From: Deltaproteobacteria bacterium
GTDB taxonomy: Bacteria; Bdellovibrionota; Bdellovibrionia; Bdellovibrionales; JAMPXM01
Assembly: GCA_017302795.1 (NCBI GenBank)
Contig: JAFLCB010000009.1
Location: 124,001 to 188,000 of the forward strand
Length of the DNA stretch: 64,000 bases
Direction: 5' to 3'
In this document: piece by piece, positions 51,849-60,707 of the stretch
Layout: every line of letters begins with the position of its first letter
Position numbering within the stretch: position 1 is the first letter of the stretch
Program-made: the position numbers and the translations under genes
Notes under the pieces: model-generated
The model's database searches: none
Told to the model about the DNA's origin: nothing
The model's input: only the letters and a program-made list of their open reading frames with translations

Positions 51849-51884
51849 CCGGATAAAAATACGTCCGTAAAGCGAGTCCGTCAA
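51849..51884 (-). promoter_or_regulatory. Strong sigma-70-type promoter of tRNA-Ala
   Basis: Seen on the minus strand: -35 TTGACG (51879-51884), 17-bp spacer, -10 TATTTT (51856-51861); predicted start near 51849, 20 bp before the tRNA 5' end. Confidence 0.7.
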
Positions 51885-51964
51885 TCAACTTGAACTTTCT
51901 AAGTTTCTTGAGCGACGATGAGAGCTCGGATTGTCGCCGTAACTTTTCTTTTGGAGTCTTGAAA

Positions 51965-52489
51965 ATGAATCAAGTAACTGGAGTTCGGATCCTTACATTT
52001 TTGGGAGCACTGATTTTAATCGGCTTGGTATCTTTCGTAGCGCTACCGCAGAACGCTGAAGCCAAAGACCTCTCGAACCGACTAGGACTCGGATTTAAGA
52101 ATCAATCCAGCACAGAACTTCCCGGAATTGCGGTTCAATATTGGCCAGGTGCCGACTTAGGGCTTTCAGCCTCCCTTGGAATCGACACACAAACAAACAA
52201 CTCTAAATTTGGAGCGATGCTCAAACTTTACCGAGTGATTTTTCCCGAAGACAACTTGAACTTTTACCTTGGCGCAGGCGCAGGAATTTTAAGCCTTGAA
52301 ACTGCGGGAAACAATGAATCCGGATTTGAGCTAATGGGTTTCGCTGGTGTCGAGGCGTTTCTCGCAGGACTCGAAAATGTCGGGTTTAATTTTGAGTTCG
52401 GAACGGCAATTACGTCTATTTCTTCCGGTACCCGATTCCGAACTTTGGGTGATTCTCCGGTAAGAGCCGGCGTAACGTTTTATTTTTGA
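51965..52489 (+). CDS. Small outer-membrane beta-barrel protein
   Basis: Seen: 174 aa from ATG at 51965 (TTGGAGTC upstream; the open frame reaches 51890). Signal peptide ILTFLGALILIGLVSFVALP ending near NAEAKD. Eight or so amphipathic strands (LGLSASLGIDTQTNNSKFGA, LNFYLGAGAGILSLETAG, GFNFEFGTAITSI) and a C-terminal VRAGVTFYF with terminal Phe, which fits the BAM signal. Inference: an eight-stranded barrel like those in OprF/Omp25 families. It lies directly before the motility operon but 440 bp away and is likely independent. Confidence 0.72.
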   Translation: MNQVTGVRILTFLGALILIGLVSFVALPQNAEAKDLSNRLGLGFKNQSSTELPGIAVQYWPGADLGLSASLGIDTQTNNSKFGAMLKLYRVIFPEDNLNFYLGAGAGILSLETAGNNESGFELMGFAGVEAFLAGLENVGFNFEFGTAITSISSGTRFRTLGDSPVRAGVTFYF

Positions 52490-52928
52490 TGCTCGGTTTT
52501 TCCTTTTTTTCAACGCCTCTTCTAATACCTCCTATAATCTACACCATTAGTTACTGGGCGAACCGCTACTAAAATCGAGTACGCCCGAATATTGAGAATC
52601 CTTGCCGGCAGCCGGTCTTGGGCCAAATGACTCACTCCCTGCTTCACTTTCTGAAATGACTTCCAAAACCAGTGGTCAAGTTGACACCTGATGTCACTCC
52701 TCCGATACTTGCGCGACGTTCCCGTGGACCCATTTTGAGACTTTCGCTAGATTCTGGGTCCAACGCGAAACGTGCAGCCGCAGTTGCGAGTTCAAACGAA
52801 CTGCAACTCGACTGAAATTAAAAACAGGAAGCAAGCTTCGTAAAAGTTTGAAATTAACAATTTCTCGTGGGGACGAGACGAAACTTTGAATCAAACAGAT
52901 CAAAGGTTTGAAAGTAAGGGAGACGGAC
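52490..52928. promoter_or_regulatory. Structured leader region upstream of the motility operon
   Basis: Seen: 440 bp with no credible gene. It contains a strong hairpin at 52782-52808 (AGTTGC-G-AGTTC / GAACT-GCAACT, 11 pairs with one bulged G, loop AAAC), a small inverted repeat GAAGC/GCTTC near 52828-52839 and another, GAAATT-aac-AATTTC, at 52850-52864. The ribosome-binding site AAGGGAG of the first motor gene follows at about 52917. Inference: promoter and 5' untranslated leader with possible post-transcriptional control. Confidence 0.45.
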
Positions 52929-53630
52929 ATGGAAATGCTATCGAAAATCGCAACAGCCTTCGAACATGGTGGATTCTGGATGTGGCCAATTCTTGGTTTC
53001 CAACTAGCATCGATCGCAATCATGATTGAGCGCGCAGTTGCACTCTTCGGTAAACGAAAAGTCAGCCAAATGACTTTTGTTTCAACTTTTGAAGATGCTG
53101 TTCGCCGTGGCGAAATGGAAACCGTCATTCAAAAAGCGGAAGCTGCAAAAGCAACTTCCCCTGTGGCACGTGCTGTCTCTGCTGGTGCAGTAGTCGCACG
53201 GTCGTTTGGTGGTCGCGAGGAAATTCAAGGTAAAATGGATGAAGTACTACTTCACGAAAACGCACTCCTCGATAAACGAGTCGGCTTCCTGGCGATGCTT
53301 GGTAACGTTGCGACACTGACTGGTCTGCTCGGTACGATCACGGGTATGATCAAATCGTTCGCTGCCGTATCTTACGCAAACCCAGCAGAGAAAGCTTCTT
53401 TGCTCGCGGCCGGGATCGCAGAAGCAATGAACGCGACCGCGTTTGGTCTTATCGTCGCCATTCCCGCACTTGTTGCCTTCGCTGTTCTTCAAAACCGCGC
53501 GAACGTTTTGGCGGACGATATGAACCAAGCGGCTCTGAAAGCATTTAACTGGTTGAGCTATTCTTTTGATCCAATCACGTCGAAAGCTCAGGCTAGCAAA
53601 GCTGCTCGTCATCCAGAAGCGAACGCTTAA
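52929..53630 (+). CDS. TolQ/ExbB/MotA-type proton channel protein (AglR/AglQ-like)
   Basis: Seen: 233 aa from ATG at 52929 with GGGAG 6 nt upstream (the frame opens at TTG 52908). TM1 about 15-37 (FWMWPILGFQLASIAIMIER), TM2 and TM3 about 120-190 with the family core LGNVATLTGLLGTITGMIKSF and EAMNATAFGLIVAIPALVAF. Known: ExbB/TolQ proteins form the pentameric stator that, with ExbD/TolR partners, converts proton flow to mechanical work; AglR/Q is the version that drives Myxococcus gliding. Here it starts a nine-gene operon with Glt-like partners, so the Agl type is inferred from context. Confidence 0.9.
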   Translation: MEMLSKIATAFEHGGFWMWPILGFQLASIAIMIERAVALFGKRKVSQMTFVSTFEDAVRRGEMETVIQKAEAAKATSPVARAVSAGAVVARSFGGREEIQGKMDEVLLHENALLDKRVGFLAMLGNVATLTGLLGTITGMIKSFAAVSYANPAEKASLLAAGIAEAMNATAFGLIVAIPALVAFAVLQNRANVLADDMNQAALKAFNWLSYSFDPITSKAQASKAARHPEANA

Positions 53631-53701
53631 ACGTTCGTCTATTCGCGCTGAAATGTGTCTCGTCGTGAAGTGCGACGAAACCTGACTTGGAGTGAGAAGA
53701 T

Positions 53702-54154
53702 ATGAGCAAGAAGCACAAGCATCTCGAGTTCGAAATTAACCTGATTCCTGCAATCGATCTTTTGTCGGTTTGTATCTGCTTTCTTCTTTTGACGGCAGTC
53801 TGGCTTCATGTTGGCGCGCTTAACGTCAAGCAAGCGGTCGGTGGTCAACCGGCCAGCGAAACTGCGAAGAAGCCAACTGTTTGGGTTCAGATCAATGGCC
53901 AAGGGGATGTGGCTCTCGATGTCCGCGACGCCCGTGTCCCGGCGAAATTGGCAAAAGCAAAAGTACCAGGAAAAGAAGGTAAGCCCGATCTTGAGGCCTT
54001 AAAGGCATTGGCTCTGGAACTAAAGTCGGCTGAGCCGACGCTAACCACGGTACTGATTCAGCCACAGGCCGCAACAGTATATGAGGCCATTATTGATGTG
54101 ATGGACTCATTCAAGAAGCAGGGAATGATCGACCTAGGAGTTTCGCCGCTCTAA
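53702..54154 (+). CDS. TolR/ExbD-type motor protein, first copy (AglX/AglS-like)
   Basis: Seen: 150 aa. Short cytoplasmic N-terminus, one TM (about 15-36) with the proton-carrying Asp19 in NLIPAIDLLSVCICFLLL, then a periplasmic domain (PTVWVQINGQGDVALDVRDA to GMIDLGVSPL). AGTGAGAAGA lies upstream of the ATG. It would pair with the TolQ-like protein. A second member follows immediately, as in the Myxococcus AglS/AglX pair. Confidence 0.9.
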   Translation: MSKKHKHLEFEINLIPAIDLLSVCICFLLLTAVWLHVGALNVKQAVGGQPASETAKKPTVWVQINGQGDVALDVRDARVPAKLAKAKVPGKEGKPDLEALKALALELKSAEPTLTTVLIQPQAATVYEAIIDVMDSFKKQGMIDLGVSPL

Positions 54155-54161
54155 AGCGGCG
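54144..54161 (+). promoter_or_regulatory. Intercistronic hairpin carrying a stop codon in its loop
   Basis: Seen: CGCCGCT (54144-54150), loop CTAA (with the TAA stop of the first tolR-like gene at 54152-54154), AGCGGCG (54155-54161). The ribosome-binding site GAGGGG of the next gene begins on the last stem base. A ribosome terminating here would open the stem and free that site; a translational-coupling device is the likely role. Confidence 0.5.
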
Positions 54162-54173
54162 AGGGGATTGATA

Positions 54174-54668
54174 ATGTTAAACAACAGTATTGTTAAAATG
54201 TCGGCCTTCCATAGCATCATTCATGAGTCATCTGTATTGGCTCCTGAGGGTGATAAGAAGCATCGGAATATTGTCGCAGATTTGCTTCTAACGGCGCTGA
54301 TTGATGCGTTTTCGATTCTCGTTATTTTCCTTCTGATGAGCTTCTCGTCAACTGGCGAACTTTTGATGGTAGGAAAAGGGATGGAGCTTCCGAAAGCGAG
54401 TGGCGACACGCTTGAGCGAAACCCAGTTGTGAAATTTGAAGAGGGAAAGCTCTTTCTTGAAGATAAAGAAGTGACGCCTAACAGTTTGGTTCAGGCACTT
54501 TTGGATCTCCGTAAAACTCATCAAGAAAATCGTCCAGGAGAGCCGTTCCCTGAGCAGTTGACTGTTCAGGCGGATCGTCGCGCGAAGTTCGAACAGCTAA
54601 GTGCCATTGTTCAGGCATCGGCCCAAGCGGGCTTCAGTGATATCAAGTTTGCCGTCGTGATGAAGTGA
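54174..54668 (+). CDS. TolR/ExbD-type motor protein, second copy (AglS-like)
   Basis: Seen: 164 aa from ATG at 54174 (GAGGGG upstream). A longer cytoplasmic N-terminus than the first copy, TM about 37-57 with Asp44 in LLTALIDAFSILVIFLLM, and a periplasmic domain with a TolR-like end (FSDIKFAVVMK). Two different TolR-like proteins next to one TolQ-like protein is the pattern of gliding motors. Overlaps the TPR gene frame at its end. Confidence 0.9.
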   Translation: MLNNSIVKMSAFHSIIHESSVLAPEGDKKHRNIVADLLLTALIDAFSILVIFLLMSFSSTGELLMVGKGMELPKASGDTLERNPVVKFEEGKLFLEDKEVTPNSLVQALLDLRKTHQENRPGEPFPEQLTVQADRRAKFEQLSAIVQASAQAGFSDIKFAVVMK

Positions 54669-54700
54669 TTGGCGAAGTCGTGATTGAAAAGGGGGCGTCG

Positions 54701-57700
54701 GTGGCGCGAGGGACAAGCAAAAATCTAAACAGCTTAGGTATTAGCGGCATCGCAAAGTCTTTGGCTGTCGTGACCATTTTGGCATTGGCATTTGAAGCAA
54801 AAGCCCAGTTGGCTGATGCGAAGACGCGAGATTTACTAATTAACAAATTAACTCAAGTCTACATGACGTTGGCGCCTGCCGATTCGGCGCGAACCCCTCT
54901 CACTACGCGCTTGGCGGATCTTCACGCGGAACGGGCGCGCCAAGAGGCGATGGCCGAACTCCAGGCGGGTTGCACAGTATGCAATGCTGGCACAGAAGAT
55001 CGAAAAAAGGCACTTCGTTACTACCAAGAAGTATTACCGAAACTCAATGATTCTCAAGTTGCAAAAGTACTTCCTCAAGTTGGTCATCTCTACCAAATGA
55101 CGGGACAAGAGAAACTCGCAGTTGAGACTTACGAAAAAGTCATCAAAGACGGTAAGCAACCAGAGGCTGTGGCCGAAGCGCATCTGTCGCTTGCGGAACT
55201 CGGCTTCAAAAAACGCGATTTCGAATCGGCAAAATCCCATTACGGAAAAGTGCTCAGCATTCCCCAATCTAGTTCGAAGGGTTTGGCAGCCTACCGCATA
55301 GCTTGGTGTGAATTTAACCTCGGTAACTTAGAAGCCTCAATTTTAGGATTAAAGAAAGTATTAACGACGCCCGAGTTGTCATCAAGAAGTGCTACCGGCG
55401 GAGTGGTTCAGGTTGACAAGCAATTCCAAGAGGAAGTTTCTCGAGATCTCGCAACTTTTCTCGCACGTCGTCCTGTTACTTCCGACGATGCGAAAATGTT
55501 GTTCGATCTCAGTCCTGAAACCGTGAAACTTCCGAACGTCATCTATTTGGCGGGTGAAACTGAACGACTTGGTCAAGGAAAGAGTGCCATCGCTTTATGG
55601 CGTTTTGCTCAAGAGCGGCAGTCAAAGCCTCGCCTAAAAGTAGAGGGTCATATCCGGATTGCTCAGCTTGAAATGGAGCAGAAAAATCCCAGAGCTGCTG
55701 GGCAGGAATTTGATCTGGCGATGAACCTTTGGGGAACTGCGATTGGGACTTCACCAGAAACTCAAGCTGACGACCAGGTTAAAGAAATGAAAGCTCGTCT
55801 TCGGAAGCTTGTCCTCGACTGGAATCGCGCAGAGAAAAAAGCGCCTTCGGACGAACTTTCGGCTGCGTACAAAGCCTACCTTTCGACCTTTCCTGAAGAA
55901 GCAGATATGACCGTTTGGTCCGCTCAGGTTGGCCGTGAACGAAAAGAATTTGCTAATGCCGTTGCTCTTTACAGTCGAGGCGCGCAGCTTTATTCGGCAT
56001 CCGCTAAATCTGCCGTTAAAGCAGAAGACAAAAAAGGGGAGATAGAAGGTCTAGAAAATGCTCTTCTTGGAGCCATCGAAACTGCTGAAATTTCAAAAGA
56101 CAATGCTCTATTGGTTAGTGCCTACGATTCTTATCTGACGCTCTCACTTGATAAGAAACGCGAAGTAGAGGTTCTTTACCAGAAAGCCAACATCGCCTAC
56201 CAAAACCAGGAGTATCCAGCCGCGTCTGAGCAAATGCGCGCAATCGCATTTATGACGGCTGCGAAATCCCCTGATGCTTTAAAAGTGAGAATGCAAGCTG
56301 CGGATCTCGCATTAGACGCCCTTGTCCTTATGAAAGATGATGAGAAGATTGAAAAGTGGGCGAAGGACTTTGCGGGATTATTTCCCAAAGAGGCTCCGGA
56401 GTACGCGAAAGTCGCGCGAAAGTCGGTATTGACACAGTCGGCGGCGTTGGCGTCCAAAGCAACGGAAGGTGCTGCCGCAGTTGATCTCGAGAAGGCATGG
56501 ATGGTGCTTTCACGTTTTGATCTTTCAACGACGACGCCAGAAGACAAGGTCGCATATTTAAAGAATCGCCTGATCCTCGCCGAGAAAACCAAGCGATTTG
56601 CAGAAGCTCGTGATTCTGCTGACCAACTTCTCAAGCTTGCCGGAACTTCAGCAGAAGACAAGCAGTACGCTTTGTCGCGCAAGGCGTGGCTGGCTGAGCT
56701 TATTCTTGATTTCGATACCGCTCTCAATGCGACGGAACAAATTCTCCCAACCAAAGACGTACCTGAAGATCAAAGGCTGTTAAAACTTGCTATGTACGCT
56801 GATCTTGCGAATAAAGACACGCGTCCGTATCTTTCGAAATATCTTGGAGTTTCCAAGGACGAGGATAAACAGCTGACAATCGCCAGCCAACTTGTCCGAG
56901 AGGCAAAAGAGCCACTGAAAGAACTCGATAAACAAAAGTCAGTTCTGCTGAAAAAGCCGGAACTTTACGGCGAAATTGCTTTAGAAATTGCCGCGAAACT
57001 TGAAAAGGTTGAAATCGCAAAAGCGGCTCTGACTCAAAAAGGTATCGTTGGTACGAACCCTGGTCGCCTACTTTCTCGCATGGTGATTTTGGATGAAGTT
57101 TCGATTCAGAAAGCGAAATTCGCGGCACATGTTATCGATGGCTCTAATCAAAAGAAGTTAGCGTCGACGCTCAAAGCTCGTATCGCGATGATTGAATCTT
57201 TGGAAAAGACAGCCGGTAAGGCCGTCGAAAGCGGAGATTGGACGACTCAATTGGTGAGCCTCGATTTCCTCGCAAAAGAGTCGGAGCGTTTTTATTCTGA
57301 AATTCTCTCTCTTCCAATGCCAGCCGGCTTATCGCCAGAGGATGAACAGCAATACCTTGGTCTCTTGTCCCAACAAGCTGCGCCCTATCAGATTAAAGCT
57401 CAAGACGTGAAGAAAAAGGTTGAGGAGTTCTGGGCCAACAAGTCGGCAGTTCAAGCGTTGGAGAAGTCTCTTGTTTCGTCAACGGGCGCACTTCGGTCGC
57501 TCGTCGTTAAAGAAATTAAGCTTCTTGCGTCGGTTGCGCCGGACACTTCTAAAGCTGAACTTGAAACATTGGCAAATCGACCCGAAGCGAACGCAGCACT
57601 TAAGCCGAACCTCGCACAAATTGAGCAAGCACGACAAGCTGTTCGCGAAGAGCCTTTAAGTACCGCTCGTCTTGAGGCGCTGCTTGGACTTGAGCGCCAG

Positions 57701-57790
57701 GCTGGACGCGTTGGAATGGTTTCGTATCTAGAGGGGCGAATTCAAAATGCCGGTGCATCAGCTCCGGCGACGACAGGGGGTTCAAAGTGA
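54701..57790 (+). CDS. Large periplasmic TPR protein of the motility operon (GltD/AgmU-like)
   Basis: Seen: 1029 aa from a GTG at 54701 with AAGGGGG upstream; GTG codons at 54665 and 54680 are also in frame. The start gives a classic signal peptide (LAVVTILALAFEAKAQ). Early CxxC (AGCTVCNAG). Many TPR units, e.g. LYQMTGQEKLAVETYEKVIK, LGFKKRDFESAKSHYGKVL and LGQGKSAIALWRFAQE. Known: GltD/AgmU is a large periplasmic TPR protein of the Myxococcus gliding machine. Inference: periplasmic connector. Homology to GltD is by size, location and repeat type only. Confidence 0.78.
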   Translation: MARGTSKNLNSLGISGIAKSLAVVTILALAFEAKAQLADAKTRDLLINKLTQVYMTLAPADSARTPLTTRLADLHAERARQEAMAELQAGCTVCNAGTEDRKKALRYYQEVLPKLNDSQVAKVLPQVGHLYQMTGQEKLAVETYEKVIKDGKQPEAVAEAHLSLAELGFKKRDFESAKSHYGKVLSIPQSSSKGLAAYRIAWCEFNLGNLEASILGLKKVLTTPELSSRSATGGVVQVDKQFQEEVSRDLATFLARRPVTSDDAKMLFDLSPETVKLPNVIYLAGETERLGQGKSAIALWRFAQERQSKPRLKVEGHIRIAQLEMEQKNPRAAGQEFDLAMNLWGTAIGTSPETQADDQVKEMKARLRKLVLDWNRAEKKAPSDELSAAYKAYLSTFPEEADMTVWSAQVGRERKEFANAVALYSRGAQLYSASAKSAVKAEDKKGEIEGLENALLGAIETAEISKDNALLVSAYDSYLTLSLDKKREVEVLYQKANIAYQNQEYPAASEQMRAIAFMTAAKSPDALKVRMQAADLALDALVLMKDDEKIEKWAKDFAGLFPKEAPEYAKVARKSVLTQSAALASKATEGAAAVDLEKAWMVLSRFDLSTTTPEDKVAYLKNRLILAEKTKRFAEARDSADQLLKLAGTSAEDKQYALSRKAWLAELILDFDTALNATEQILPTKDVPEDQRLLKLAMYADLANKDTRPYLSKYLGVSKDEDKQLTIASQLVREAKEPLKELDKQKSVLLKKPELYGEIALEIAAKLEKVEIAKAALTQKGIVGTNPGRLLSRMVILDEVSIQKAKFAAHVIDGSNQKKLASTLKARIAMIESLEKTAGKAVESGDWTTQLVSLDFLAKESERFYSEILSLPMPAGLSPEDEQQYLGLLSQQAAPYQIKAQDVKKKVEEFWANKSAVQALEKSLVSSTGALRSLVVKEIKLLASVAPDTSKAELETLANRPEANAALKPNLAQIEQARQAVREEPLSTARLEALLGLERQAGRVGMVSYLEGRIQNAGASAPATTGGSK

Positions 57791-58062
57791 TGAAATTCGG
57801 TAAAGCATGGTTGCTTGTATTTGTGTTCGTAGCACCGGTTTTCGCAATCATCGCACAAGATGCTGGCGCACAAGATGCGGCAGCAACATCCAAAAAGAAA
57901 AAGTCGACGGAAGTCAGTTTCGACGATGTTTTGGTTCAAGGTAAATATCATTTTTCAGACGAAGCGGTAACAACAGTGGAAGACGATAAAATTCTTGATG
58001 CCCTCTTAGGGGTCCGCACGGACTTCAAAGATAGGGTTAAGAAGTCGACTTCAAGGCAGTAG
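57790..58062 (+). CDS. Small exported protein in the motility operon
   Basis: Seen: 90 aa from ATG at 57790, overlapping the TPR gene stop by one base (TGATG). Signal peptide LLVFVFVAPVFAIIAQDAGA. The mature part is short and charged: a Lys-rich stretch (SKKKKSTE) then a compact segment VSFDDVLVQGKYHFSDEAVT. Such segments occur between TPR and TonB-like genes in this kind of cluster in related genomes as far as I recall, but I cannot name the family. Probably a periplasmic accessory factor. Confidence 0.65.
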   Translation: MKFGKAWLLVFVFVAPVFAIIAQDAGAQDAAATSKKKKSTEVSFDDVLVQGKYHFSDEAVTTVEDDKILDALLGVRTDFKDRVKKSTSRQ

Positions 58063-58112
58063 TCGCCGGTAGCTATTTGAACGGTTTCGAACGAAGTTTT
58101 GCGGAGATTGAA

Positions 58113-59261
58113 ATGGAAGCAAAGAAATTAGCACTAGAAAATTTGGATGGCGTTGTCGTTCGCACTTTGGCTTGGCCAAGCGACGAGTCGGACGTGCTCA
58201 CAGTCATTCGCCGCAAAGATACTCGCCGTGTCGAACTTATGACGACGTTGGCGGGATTAAATGCCGAACGCATCGAGTTCGAAACGCTAGGTACCATTGA
58301 TCGAAAAGATCTGGAAACAGGGATGATCACGATTGCTGGCATCGGCCGACTTGTTCCAACTTCGCCAACTTCGCGAACTTTGGAAAACGTTCGGTTGCGA
58401 CAAGACTCGGACAATCTTTGGCGCGGGTCGGTTGGTGCCGTTTTGATGGGTGCGATAATCTTCATGTCGGTTTTGGCCTCACGACCGAAAGACAACCCGA
58501 AGATCGAACAAGAATTGAAACAGCAGGTCGTGCAAATCATTAAGCGAATTCAGGTGAAACCGCAGCCAGTGCAAAGCAAAGTTTCTGACACACGCACGGA
58601 GACGCCGAAAGAAACGACGAAAGTTGTCAACAAAGCTGCATCGATAAAACGAATGGGTGCGCTTGCTGTTTTTGGTCAGATGAAAAATGGAGCCCAAAAA
58701 GGTGGAGTGAATCTCGGAGCAGTTAACACCACTGCAGGACCTGGTTTAGGTGGAAACGCCGGCTCTGGGGGCGTTCAAACTTCAATTTATGGCAAGGGCC
58801 TCGTTGCGGCACCCCTTGGCGCCGGAGGCAATATGCAAGGTGGCGGCGGGTATGGCACCAAAGGTAAAGGCGGGGGACAGGCCGGTTACGGCCAGATCTC
58901 TCTCGTCGGTTCCGCAGGTACAGCACCAATTCCACTTGGTCGTGAGGCGATTATCGGTGGTGGTCTTGACCGCGATCTTATTGCGGATGTCATCAATCGA
59001 AATCTTGGACAGATCCGTTTTTGCTACGAGCAGGGTCTGCAAGGCGATCCGGCGTTGGCTGGACGGGTAGCAGTTGATTTCACGATCGGCGGTAACGGCC
59101 AAGTGAAGGTTGCAAACGTAGGCTCAACAACTTTGAATTCCAAGCTTGTTGAAGATTGCATTCTACTTCGTTTGAAAACTTGGAAGTTTCCACTGCCCGA
59201 GGGTGGAGCTGACGTAAAGGTATCTTATCCATTTGCACTTCGCCGTACGGGCCAGGGCTAA
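58113..59261 (+). CDS. TonB/AgmX-type trans-envelope protein (GltG/GltJ-like)
   Basis: Seen: 382 aa from ATG at 58113 with GGAG 6 nt upstream (TTG at 58077 in frame). A cytoplasmic N-terminal domain of about 100 residues, one TM (about 105-122), a Lys/Gln-rich stalk, a long Gly-rich linker (about 205-280) and a C-terminal TonB-like domain (LIADVINRNLGQIRFCYEQG ... GRVAVDFTIGGNGQV ... LKTWKFPLPEGGADVKVSYP). Known: GltG (PglI) and GltJ (AgmX) of Myxococcus have this layout and link the inner-membrane motor to the outer membrane. Cys pairs in FCYEQ and EDCILL are typical of that domain. Confidence 0.85.
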   Translation: MEAKKLALENLDGVVVRTLAWPSDESDVLTVIRRKDTRRVELMTTLAGLNAERIEFETLGTIDRKDLETGMITIAGIGRLVPTSPTSRTLENVRLRQDSDNLWRGSVGAVLMGAIIFMSVLASRPKDNPKIEQELKQQVVQIIKRIQVKPQPVQSKVSDTRTETPKETTKVVNKAASIKRMGALAVFGQMKNGAQKGGVNLGAVNTTAGPGLGGNAGSGGVQTSIYGKGLVAAPLGAGGNMQGGGGYGTKGKGGGQAGYGQISLVGSAGTAPIPLGREAIIGGGLDRDLIADVINRNLGQIRFCYEQGLQGDPALAGRVAVDFTIGGNGQVKVANVGSTTLNSKLVEDCILLRLKTWKFPLPEGGADVKVSYPFALRRTGQG

Positions 59262-59326
59262 ACGGTAGAGCGCAAGTGTTAGCGATTATGGGTAAAATGG
59301 GTTTTGATAAAAAGGGGATCTTCAAT

Positions 59327-60685
59327 ATGTCACTTTCAAAGAAAATTGCCCGAACAAGCCGCGTGATAGCGGCCATGTTTGTTGTTTCGGCGGCGATCGG
59401 CTGTTCGGTCAATCAGGACCCATTTGAAGAAAAATCAGACCAGATTAAAAACGGCGTCCCGCCAGAATTGGATAAAGAACCGCCAGTTCCGAAACCGCTT
59501 GCAAGCGATGCATTGCGAATTGATGCATTGGACTTCTACACTTTCAAGGAAGAAGTTGAAGGGGAAATTTCAATTTCAGGTCGTGTATTGACCGCTAATC
59601 CTCAGTTTGAGCTGACGATTGATTCCACGAGTCTTAAAGATTTCCCTGGCGCTGTGTTTGACGGAAAAACCGGAGTTTTCAAATGGACGCCGCCTCGTGA
59701 ATCAACGGGCCAAGAGTATGGTATCCCGAAGCGCTTAGTTGTTCGTTTAACTGCGCCGTCGCCAGTCGGTGGAGCGATTATCGGAACGACCAAAGCCATT
59801 TTGGTGTACGTTACGCGCTCGGAAGTTGATCCGCAAATTTTGACTACCGACGATCTCGTTCGAACCCCTGTGCGAGAAGGTGAATTGAGAAAATTCACTG
59901 TGACTGTTCGCGATCCAGATTCACTTGATGTCGATGGGTTGCGCCCGCGTCTTGTAGCTGTTCCAGCTGTCCGAGGTCCATCTGATGTGTCGGGTTTGAT
60001 CTACATGCAGGAACCGACATCGAGTACTGATCTGAATCCCGTCCAAGATCCAATGGATAAAAAGAAGTGGATTTTTAAAATGGTCGTCGATCTCCGCGTG
60101 CCCACCGACATGCGCGGTCGCGATTTCACTCGCGCTCAGGATAAATTCAAGTTTGGTTTACAAGTGACTTCACGCTTCGGCCGCGTTGGGTACAAAAACG
60201 ACGGCGAGGTGATGATTTGGACTGACATCATGAAGCCGGAAATCAGTTGGTTCAGCCCGATTGAAGTCATTGCTGGCCAAGAAAACGTAGTGCAATTCAC
60301 AGTCTTTGATCCCTACGCTGAGGGTAAGCTGACTGTAAACTTCCAGACTCGCATTGACCAGTTACCAGGTTCTGCGATCAGCAAATGTATCCCCGCTTCG
60401 CGCGAGGGAAATATTCTCTGCACAATTAGCTGGAAACCGCTCGCGACGACAACAGGAGACTTCAAAGTTGATATCGAAGTTATCAACCAAAGTAAGATCC
60501 CTGGTGATATCAAAATTCAAAAAGAACTTTTCCAACGCACGTTGAAAGTAAAAACTATTCCGGTTGCTCCGCCAGTCGTGCCAGCGCCACCAGTGGCGCC
60601 TGCTCCAGTCGAGCCAGCGCCAGTGGCGCTTGCTCCAGTAGCTCCTGTGGTAGAGACGCCAACAGTTACGCCTGCGGTTAATTAA
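59327..60685 (+). CDS. Lipoprotein with Ig-like domains and a Pro/Ala/Val-rich tail
   Basis: Seen: 452 aa from ATG at 59327 (AAAGGGGA upstream; the frame opens at 59276). Lipobox AIGC with Cys26. Three or more beta-sandwich-like domains (GRVLTANPQFELTIDSTSLK, VFKWTPPRESTGQEYG which is a cadherin/He-PIG-like phrase, FTVTVRDPDSLDVDG). The last 45 residues are repeats of PVAPAPV type. Inference: an outer-membrane-anchored periplasmic spacer of the motility complex. No exact Glt counterpart can be assigned. Confidence 0.75.
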   Translation: MSLSKKIARTSRVIAAMFVVSAAIGCSVNQDPFEEKSDQIKNGVPPELDKEPPVPKPLASDALRIDALDFYTFKEEVEGEISISGRVLTANPQFELTIDSTSLKDFPGAVFDGKTGVFKWTPPRESTGQEYGIPKRLVVRLTAPSPVGGAIIGTTKAILVYVTRSEVDPQILTTDDLVRTPVREGELRKFTVTVRDPDSLDVDGLRPRLVAVPAVRGPSDVSGLIYMQEPTSSTDLNPVQDPMDKKKWIFKMVVDLRVPTDMRGRDFTRAQDKFKFGLQVTSRFGRVGYKNDGEVMIWTDIMKPEISWFSPIEVIAGQENVVQFTVFDPYAEGKLTVNFQTRIDQLPGSAISKCIPASREGNILCTISWKPLATTTGDFKVDIEVINQSKIPGDIKIQKELFQRTLKVKTIPVAPPVVPAPPVAPAPVEPAPVALAPVAPVVETPTVTPAVN

Positions 60686-60707
60686 TTAAGAGAGAATGAG
60701 GAATTAT

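Noticed and set aside
52694-53128. Minus-strand 144-codon frame over the start of the motor gene
   Set aside because: It is the mirror of a well-supported TolQ-like gene and of the leader; no independent evidence.
58782-59102. Frames on both strands inside the AgmX-like gene
   Set aside because: They arise from the Gly-rich linker, which leaves other frames open.
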